Shown one piece after another: positions 58,896-64,000 of a stretch of DNA of 64,000 nucleotides. The notes beneath the pieces were generated by a model. It worked only from the letters and a program-made list of their open reading frames with translations, ran no database searches and was not told the DNA's origin. The stretch lies in the NCBI RefSeq assembly GCF_021491915.1, contig NZ_CP090836.1:1288501-1352500 (forward strand), written 5' to 3'. The DNA is from Paracoccus everestensis (lineage in GTDB: Bacteria > Pseudomonadota > Alphaproteobacteria > Rhodobacterales > Rhodobacteraceae). A program made the translations under genes and the position numbers. Positions within the stretch are counted from its first letter, which is position 1; each line of letters begins with the position of its first letter.

Positions 58896-59402
58896 ATGCA
58901 TATCACCACCGCCTTGCCGACGCTGATCCTGACCGCAGGGTTGCTGGCGGGCTGCACCCAAGGAGCCATGCCGACCGGCCGCACCGTTGCCGCGGCACCG
59001 ACGACCCGGATGACCACCGAACAGGTCGCTGCCGCAACTGCCGTCACCCGTGCGCCGGCCCCCCGTCCGGCGGCCCGCGCGACGCCCGCGCAACTGGATA
59101 CCACCACGCCCGAACAGCGCGCTGCGGCGGCGCAGCCGGCCCAGGCGGCCGAGGTGCGGCTGGGGACCACCATCGCATCGCTGGGCAATCCGTCCGAGGG
59201 GGGGTTCTGGATCAAGACGCCCTTGGTCAAGGAACGGGGGCTGGGCCGGATCGTGGATCCCGCGACCGGCAAATCGGCCAAGGTTGACCTGATCCCGCTG
59301 GACGGCCCGGCCAGCGGCGGATCGCAGGTATCGCTGCCTGCGCTGCAATTGCTGGGCGTGTCGCTGACCGATCTGCCCACGATCGAGGTTTATCGGTCCT
59401 GA
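58896..59402 (+). CDS. Predicted outer-membrane or periplasmic lipoprotein
   Basis: The 168-aa product has a lipoprotein signal (PTLILTAGLLAGC, acylated Cys about residue 20), an Ala/Pro/Thr-rich linker (about 25-85) and a small conserved C-terminal domain (VRLGTTIASLGNPSEGGFWI; KSAKVDLIPLDGPASGGSQV) found in many Rhodobacteraceae lipoproteins, sometimes labelled galactarate dehydratase without biochemical basis. Divergent from moaA; its end overlaps the AlkD-like gene by 13 bp. Confidence 0.8.
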   Translation: MHITTALPTLILTAGLLAGCTQGAMPTGRTVAAAPTTRMTTEQVAAATAVTRAPAPRPAARATPAQLDTTTPEQRAAAAQPAQAAEVRLGTTIASLGNPSEGGFWIKTPLVKERGLGRIVDPATGKSAKVDLIPLDGPASGGSQVSLPALQLLGVSLTDLPTIEVYRS

Positions 59403-60064
59403 ACCAGCCGCTCGGCTTCCTTGCGCGCAAAGGGTTTCATGCGCGGCCCGTGATCGGCCAGGAAGGCCCTGACGCGGGGCGCGTCACGTTTGGACAGGTC
59501 GCGCAACCACCAGGCGATGGCTTTCTGGATGAACGTGTCCCGGTCGTCCGCCAGGCGCGCGACCCAGTCCAGAATGCGTTCGCGCGCCGCAAGGTCGCCG
59601 GGCTTGGGGTTGTTCATCTTGGCCCAGGGCAGGGTGCCGACCAGGGCCGCGCGCCGCGTCCATGTGTTGGGGTGATCCAGCCAGGTTTCCACCTGATCCA
59701 GCCGGGCGGGCTCGGCCACCAGCCGCTTTTGCCCCGCGATCATCGCATGATCGGCAATGGCCCAGCCGTCGAAATCGGGAACCCATGACGCGATCAGCGC
59801 CCAGACCGCGTCGTCGGGCCGGATGCGGGCCTGTGTCAGCAGCTTTGCCGCGGCGATCCGTGCCTCGTGGATATCGCTGGCCCACAGGTTGGAGGCCAGC
59901 CTGATGCGGCCCTCCAGATCGCAGCCCCCACGCCATTCGGCCACCAATTCGTCGATCTGCGGGTTCGATACCCCCAGATAGGGTCTGGGCGCCTTGTGAT
60001 AGGCCGCCATCTGTTCGGCCTTGTCGGCATCCGCAAGCGCCCGCAGCGCGTCCAGTTCGGTCAT
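59390..60064 (-). CDS. DNA alkylation repair protein, AlkD-like
   Basis: The 224-aa protein is an all-helical HEAT-like repeat protein: MTELDALRALADADKAEQMA, then YLGVSNPQIDELV, ASDIHEARIAAAKLL, NTWTRRAALVGTL and FIQKAIAWWLRDLSKRD. These fit the AlkD DNA glycosylase family, which removes bulky alkylated bases. Start ATG follows GGAGGATCCC; 16 in-frame codons upstream are rejected. Convergent with and overlapping the lipoprotein gene. Confidence 0.85.
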   Translation of the reverse strand: MTELDALRALADADKAEQMAAYHKAPRPYLGVSNPQIDELVAEWRGGCDLEGRIRLASNLWASDIHEARIAAAKLLTQARIRPDDAVWALIASWVPDFDGWAIADHAMIAGQKRLVAEPARLDQVETWLDHPNTWTRRAALVGTLPWAKMNNPKPGDLAARERILDWVARLADDRDTFIQKAIAWWLRDLSKRDAPRVRAFLADHGPRMKPFARKEAERLVQDR

Positions 60065-60174
60065 GGGATCCTCCGTTCCACCGGTTCTAGGAAGGCAGGC
60101 CGCCGGGCGCAAGAACGGGGTGGCCCAAGGGGGGTGGTGGCGCTAAAAGAACCGCGCAATCAACAGGTGTGCCC

Positions 60175-61503
60175 ATGTCCCATTCCGAACCCCTCCCGAT
60201 GACCGCCCGCCGCAGCGGACCCTTGCGGGGCGTGGCCACTGTGCCGGGCGACAAGTCGATCAGCCATCGCGCGCTGATCCTGGGTGCGCTGTCGGTGGGT
60301 GAAACCCGGATCACCGGGCTGCTGGAAGGCGAGGACGTTCTGGATACCGCCAAGGCAATGGCGGCATTCGGCGCGCAGGTGGAACGGCTGGGGACCGGCG
60401 AATGGTCCGTGCATGGCGTGGGCGTCGGCGGCTTCGGGGAACCTGAAGGCGTGATCGACTGCGGCAATTCCGGGACCGGGGTGCGGCTGATCATGGGCGC
60501 CATGGCCACGACCCCCATCACCGCGACATTCACCGGTGATGCCAGCCTGTTGCGCCGTCCCATGGGGCGCGTGACCGATCCGTTGGCCCTGTTCGGTGCG
60601 CAGATCACCGCGCGCGAAGGGGGGCTGCTGCCGATCACCGTCCAGGGCGCGGCCGATCCGCTGCCCGTGCGGTACCGCACCCCGGTTGCAAGTGCGCAGA
60701 TCAAGTCCGCGATCCTTCTGGCTGGCCTGAACGTGCCGGGCGAAACGGTGGTGATCGAGTCGGAACCGACCCGCGATCATTCCGAAAGGATGCTGGCTGG
60801 GTTCGGTGCCGACATCCGCACCGAGACCACGCAGGACGGTCATGTGATCACCCTGCAGGGCCGTCCCGAACTGCGGGCGCAGCCGGTCGCGGTGCCACGC
60901 GATCCCTCGAGCGCGGCCTTTCCGGTCGCCGCCGCCCTGATCGTTCCGGGATCCGAGATTCGCGTGCCGGGCGTTAGCCGCAATCCGACGCGCGACGGTC
61001 TGTATGTCACGCTGCTGGAGATGGGTGCGGATATCGTCTTTGAAAACGAGCGCGAGGAAGGGGGAGAGCCGGTGGCCGACCTGGTCGTCCGCCATGGCCC
61101 GCTGAAAGGGATCACGGTTCCCGCCGAACGCGCGGCCAGCATGATCGACGAATTCCCGATCCTGTCGGTGATCGCCTCCTTTGCCGAAGGGACCACGGTC
61201 ATGAACGGCGTGGCCGAGCTGCGCGTCAAGGAAAGCGACCGGATAGACGGCATGGCGCGGGGCTTGGAGGCGAACGGCGTCCGAGTCGAGGAAACAAAGG
61301 ACAGCATGACCGTTCATGGCATGGACAAGGTGCCGGGCGGCGGAACGGCGGCGACGCATCTGGACCACCGCATCGCCATGTCCTTCCTGATCCTGGGCTT
61401 GGCGGCAGAGGCCCCGGTGTCCGTTGATGACGGATCGCCCATCGCAACATCTTTTCCCGACTTCCTGCCGCTGATGCAGGGACTGGGCGGCGATCTGGGC
61501 TAA
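60175..61503 (+). CDS. aroA: 3-phosphoshikimate 1-carboxyvinyltransferase (EPSP synthase, class II)
   Basis: AroA makes EPSP in aromatic amino-acid synthesis. The 442-aa enzyme has [42 protein letters not shown] and [14 protein letters not shown], following the class II (CP4-like) pattern. At the position of the CP4 alanine (GNAATG) it has glycine ([12 protein letters not shown]), so strong glyphosate tolerance is not expected on that basis. ATG 60175 is preferred over GTG 60169. Its stop overlaps the convergent VOC gene by 4 bp. Confidence 0.95.
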   Translation: MSHSEPLPMTARRSGPLRGVATVPGDKSISHRALILGALSVGETRITGLLEGEDVLDTAKAMAAFGAQVERLGTGEWSVHGVGVGGFGEPEGVIDCGNSGTGVRLIMGAMATTPITATFTGDASLLRRPMGRVTDPLALFGAQITAREGGLLPITVQGAADPLPVRYRTPVASAQIKSAILLAGLNVPGETVVIESEPTRDHSERMLAGFGADIRTETTQDGHVITLQGRPELRAQPVAVPRDPSSAAFPVAAALIVPGSEIRVPGVSRNPTRDGLYVTLLEMGADIVFENEREEGGEPVADLVVRHGPLKGITVPAERAASMIDEFPILSVIASFAEGTTVMNGVAELRVKESDRIDGMARGLEANGVRVEETKDSMTVHGMDKVPGGGTAATHLDHRIAMSFLILGLAAEAPVSVDDGSPIATSFPDFLPLMQGLGGDLG

Positions 61504-61880
61504 GCTGCGCGTTCGTCGAACTTGGCCTCGATGTTGTTGCCGTCGGGGTCCAGCAGAAAGGCGGCGTAATAGCCAGGGTGGTAATCGCGCAGCCCTGGCG
61601 CGCCGTTGTCCTTGCCCCCGGCTTTCAGCCCCGCGGCATGAAAAGCCTCGACCTCGTTCCGCGAATGGGCGACGAAGGCCAGATGGATATGGGTTGGCGG
61701 AGCATGGGGTTCGGCCTGTCCCAGATAGAACCCGTCCAGCTCCATCCAGTCGCGCCCGCTGCGGACATCATTTTTCCACCCAAGCGCCTCGAACAACGCA
61801 TGATAAAACGCGGCGGCCGTGTCGAAATCGGCAGCATTCAGGTGGATATGATCGATAACCTTTAATTTCTTTTCAGTCAT
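61500..61880 (-). CDS. VOC/glyoxalase-superfamily protein
   Basis: The 126-aa single-domain protein begins [20 protein letters not shown] and has the metal-site pattern: His in DHIHLNAAD, His in [11 protein letters not shown], and Glu in [23 protein letters not shown] is typical of the family. Substrate unknown. It lies 49 bp after prpE on the same strand and may be cotranscribed. The frame is open 74 codons upstream into prpE, which is rejected. Confidence 0.85.
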   Translation of the reverse strand: MTEKKLKVIDHIHLNAADFDTAAAFYHALFEALGWKNDVRSGRDWMELDGFYLGQAEPHAPPTHIHLAFVAHSRNEVEAFHAAGLKAGGKDNGAPGLRDYHPGYYAAFLLDPDGNNIEAKFDERAA

Positions 61881-61929
61881 GGGCGCCTCCGTGATCGCAA
61901 CGCGGAAGCGCCATGATGGTTTCGGTAAA

Positions 61930-63825
61930 TTACACTGTGTGCTGAGGATATCCGACCGCGCGCAAGGCGGTGGCGATCTCGTCCAGAACGGCCGGATCGT
62001 CGATGGTGGCAGGGGTCTTGTAAGATTCCCCGTCGGCGATCTTGACCATCGTGGCGCGCAGGATCTTGCCCGATCGGGTCTTGGGCAAGCGATCCACGAC
62101 ACAGGCGGTCTTGAAGGCCGCCACGGGGCCGATCTGGTCGCGGACCATGCCGACGACCTCCTTCACGACCTGAATATCCGGGGTATTCGTGCCCTTTTTA
62201 AGGCAAAGGAATCCCACCGGCATCTGCCCCTTTAAACTGTCGGCCACGCCGATCACCGCACATTCGGCAACGGCGGGATGGGCGGAAAGAACCTCCTCCA
62301 TCGCGCCGGTGGACAGGCGGTGGCCCGCGACGTTGATCACGTCGTCGGTGCGCGCCATGATATACAGGTATCCGTCCTCGTCGATATACCCGGCATCGCC
62401 CGTTTCGTAATAGCCGGGGAAATGCGACAGGTATGACTTGGCGAACCGGTCCTCGGCGTTCCACAGAGTCGGCAGCGTCCCGGGCGGCAGCGGCAGCTTG
62501 ATTGCCACAGCGCCCAAGGTGCCCGCTGCCACGGGGTGCCCGGCCTCGTCCAGCACCTGCACGTCATAGCCCGGCAAGGGAACCGAGGGGCTGCCGCGCT
62601 TCACCGGCAGCAGTTCTATGCCCACGGGGTTGGACACGATGGGCCAGCCCGTTTCGGTCTGCCACCAGTGGTCAATCACGGGCACGCCCAGCTTTTCCTC
62701 GGCCCACTGGATCGTGTCAGGATCCGCGCGTTCGCCTGCCAGATACAGGGTCTTGAAATGGCGCAGGTTGTATTCTCCGATCAGCTTGCCTTCCGGGTCT
62801 TCGCGGCGGATGGCGCGGATCGCGGTGGGCGCGCTGAAGACGCTTTTGACCCGGTGGTTCTGGATCACCCGCCAATAGGCGGCGGCGTCGGGGGTGCCGA
62901 CCGGCTTGCCCTCGAAGACAATGGTCGTGGCACCGACCGACAGCGGGCCATAGCAGATATAGCTGTGGCCCACGACCCAGCCCACATCCGACCCCGCCCA
63001 GAACACGTCGCCTGGGTCGATGTCATAGACGTTCTTCATCGACCAGGCGAGGGCGACCAGATGCCCGCCGGTATGGCGCACTACGCCCTTGGGCTGGCCC
63101 GTGGTGCCAGAGGTATAAAGGACATAAGCTGGATGATTACCCTCGACCGGGACGCATTCGGCGGGTTCGACGCCGTACTGAAAGCTGTGCCAAGCCACGT
63201 CCCGTCCTTCGACAAGATGGGCAACCTCTTGTTCGCGCTGGAAGATCACGCAGAAGTCGGGCTTATGGACAGCCTCGTCGATCGCGCGGTCCAAAAGCGG
63301 CTTGTAAGGGACGATGCGCCCCGGTTCCAATCCGCAGGACGCGGCGATGATCGCCTTCGGGGTGGCGTCGTTGATGCGGACGGCCAGTTCATGCGGCGCA
63401 AAGCCGCCAAAGACGACCGAGTGGATCGCGCCCAGGCGTGCGCAGGCCAGCATTGCCTCCAACGCCTCGGGGACCATCGGCATATAGATGATGACCCGGT
63501 CGCCCTTCTGGATGCCCTTGGCACGCAGCGCGCCCGCAAGGTTGGCCACCCGGTCGCGCAATTCGGCATAGGTGATGCCGCGCATGGTGCGGCTGATCGG
63601 GCTGTCGTGGATGATGGCAAGCTGGTCGCCGCGCCCCGCCTCGACATGGCGGTCAACGCAATTCCAGCAAGCGTTCAGCATTCCGTCCGCGAACCATTCG
63701 CCTGCCGGACCTTGATCGAAGAAAGCCCGGCTTGGCGGGCGGTCCCAGTCGATCTTGCGGGCGGCTTCCATCCAGAAGGCTTCGGGATCCGCCTGCCAGG
63801 CGGCATAGGTGTCGCGATACGACAT
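61930..63825 (-). CDS. prpE: Propionyl-CoA synthetase
   Basis: PrpE activates propionate to propionyl-CoA. The 631-aa ANL-superfamily enzyme has the AMP motif YVLYTSGTTGQPKGVVRHTG, DHWWQTETGWPI, and the acetylation-controlled C-terminal lysine in PKTRSGKILRATMVK. The N-terminal SYRDTYAAWQADPEAFW and GGFAPHELAVRINDATPK favour PrpE over acetyl-CoA synthetase. Ribosome-binding site GAGGAG 7 nt before the ATG. TTTGCAAA boxes upstream suggest control by a propionyl-CoA-sensing regulator. Confidence 0.93.
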   Translation of the reverse strand: MSYRDTYAAWQADPEAFWMEAARKIDWDRPPSRAFFDQGPAGEWFADGMLNACWNCVDRHVEAGRGDQLAIIHDSPISRTMRGITYAELRDRVANLAGALRAKGIQKGDRVIIYMPMVPEALEAMLACARLGAIHSVVFGGFAPHELAVRINDATPKAIIAASCGLEPGRIVPYKPLLDRAIDEAVHKPDFCVIFQREQEVAHLVEGRDVAWHSFQYGVEPAECVPVEGNHPAYVLYTSGTTGQPKGVVRHTGGHLVALAWSMKNVYDIDPGDVFWAGSDVGWVVGHSYICYGPLSVGATTIVFEGKPVGTPDAAAYWRVIQNHRVKSVFSAPTAIRAIRREDPEGKLIGEYNLRHFKTLYLAGERADPDTIQWAEEKLGVPVIDHWWQTETGWPIVSNPVGIELLPVKRGSPSVPLPGYDVQVLDEAGHPVAAGTLGAVAIKLPLPPGTLPTLWNAEDRFAKSYLSHFPGYYETGDAGYIDEDGYLYIMARTDDVINVAGHRLSTGAMEEVLSAHPAVAECAVIGVADSLKGQMPVGFLCLKKGTNTPDIQVVKEVVGMVRDQIGPVAAFKTACVVDRLPKTRSGKILRATMVKIADGESYKTPATIDDPAVLDEIATALRAVGYPQHTV

Positions 63826-63943
63826 GGTGTTGTCTCCTCACTCCTGTTCCATGTGTTACGCAGCGACACGGGCTTCGCGCAACGATGTTAGCGGAACAGG
63901 TAAGGCAGGCGCGGCAAAATATAGCAGATACACGCCGGATCAG

Positions 63944-63999
63944 TTTGCAAATAGGAAATGTGTATAAACCACGCCATGCGAGGACAACGATTTTGCAAA
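63944..63999. promoter_or_regulatory. Two TTTGCAAA boxes upstream of prpE
   Basis: TTTGCAAA occurs at 63944-63951 and 63992-63999, 40 bp apart, about 120-175 bp upstream of prpE. ScfR-family regulators of propionyl-CoA assimilation, such as Rhodobacter PccR, recognise TTTGCAAA-type sites. The second box touches the window edge, so its partner half cannot be seen. A divergent regulator gene may lie just beyond. Confidence 0.5.
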
Positions 64000-64000
64000 T

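Noticed and set aside
63976..64000. Possible start of a plus-strand gene (ATGCGAGGACAACG) at the window edge
   Set aside because: No ribosome-binding site and only eight codons visible; it also overlaps a TTTGCAAA box.

Overview
The window looks like chromosomal DNA of a GC-rich alphaproteobacterium of the Rhodobacteraceae, most likely Paracoccus or a close relative. This is inferred from gene content and order: a suf cluster with two small Yip1-like membrane proteins, a rhizobial-type glycerol ABC transporter (glpSTPQUV), an Entner-Doudoroff block (edd, zwf, pgl, pgi), short HisG with HisZ, a class II AroA, and a hairpin plus CCCCCGAGGATATTT motif after several genes. No rRNA gene was seen that would fix the genus.

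Layout. 1-2.2 kb, minus strand: a membrane protein cut by the window edge and the ComM/YifB ATPase, with a CtrA-type box upstream of comM. 2.3-10.6 kb, plus: coaBC runs with ATGA overlap into the suf genes (cysteine desulfurase, sufB, sufC, sufD, two Yip1-like genes, sufS). 10.7-16.8 kb: a DadA-like oxidoreductase, uvrB, and a convergent hybrid histidine kinase. 17-25.4 kb: glycerol uptake and catabolism, glpD-glpS-glpT-glpP-glpQ-glpU-glpV on the minus strand and divergent glpR, with a GlpR-like operator between glpD and glpR.

25.4-41.9 kb is a decayed genomic island beside tRNA-Ser(UGA). It holds two inverted IS66 copies, an IS21 element whose istB is split by an IS110-family element, an IS3 element with a damaged orfB, and a second IS3-type element inside the tnpB of IS66 copy 2. 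There is also an ISAs1 remnant and three lower-GC cargo genes of unknown role (33.4-35.4 kb). The two halves of one tyrosine integrase lie 12 kb apart in opposite orientation. Each half abuts the outer end of an IS66 copy and carries the same 8-bp target duplication (GAGAAACA). Joining them restores an in-frame 365-aa integrase. IS66 therefore interrupted the gene, and recombination between the inverted IS66 copies then flipped the interior. The IS110 leader can be folded by hand as a bridge-RNA-like molecule whose guide segments match the element's actual target and its own ends.

42-64 kb is core metabolism. edd (minus) is followed by an RlmI-like methyltransferase, a PIN-domain gene and the zwf-pgl-pgi operon. 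edd and zwf share a GTTAGCG(A/T)TAAC palindrome, so the pathway is probably controlled by one regulator. Then come slyX, hisS-hisZ-hisG, ftsY, purA, a DUF2842 gene, thiamine diphosphokinase, ispG, moaA, a lipoprotein, an AlkD-like gene, aroA, a VOC protein and prpE. TTTGCAAA boxes upstream of prpE suggest control by a short-chain acyl-CoA (ScfR/PccR-type) regulator. All similarity calls are from recognition of motifs by eye; no database search was run.
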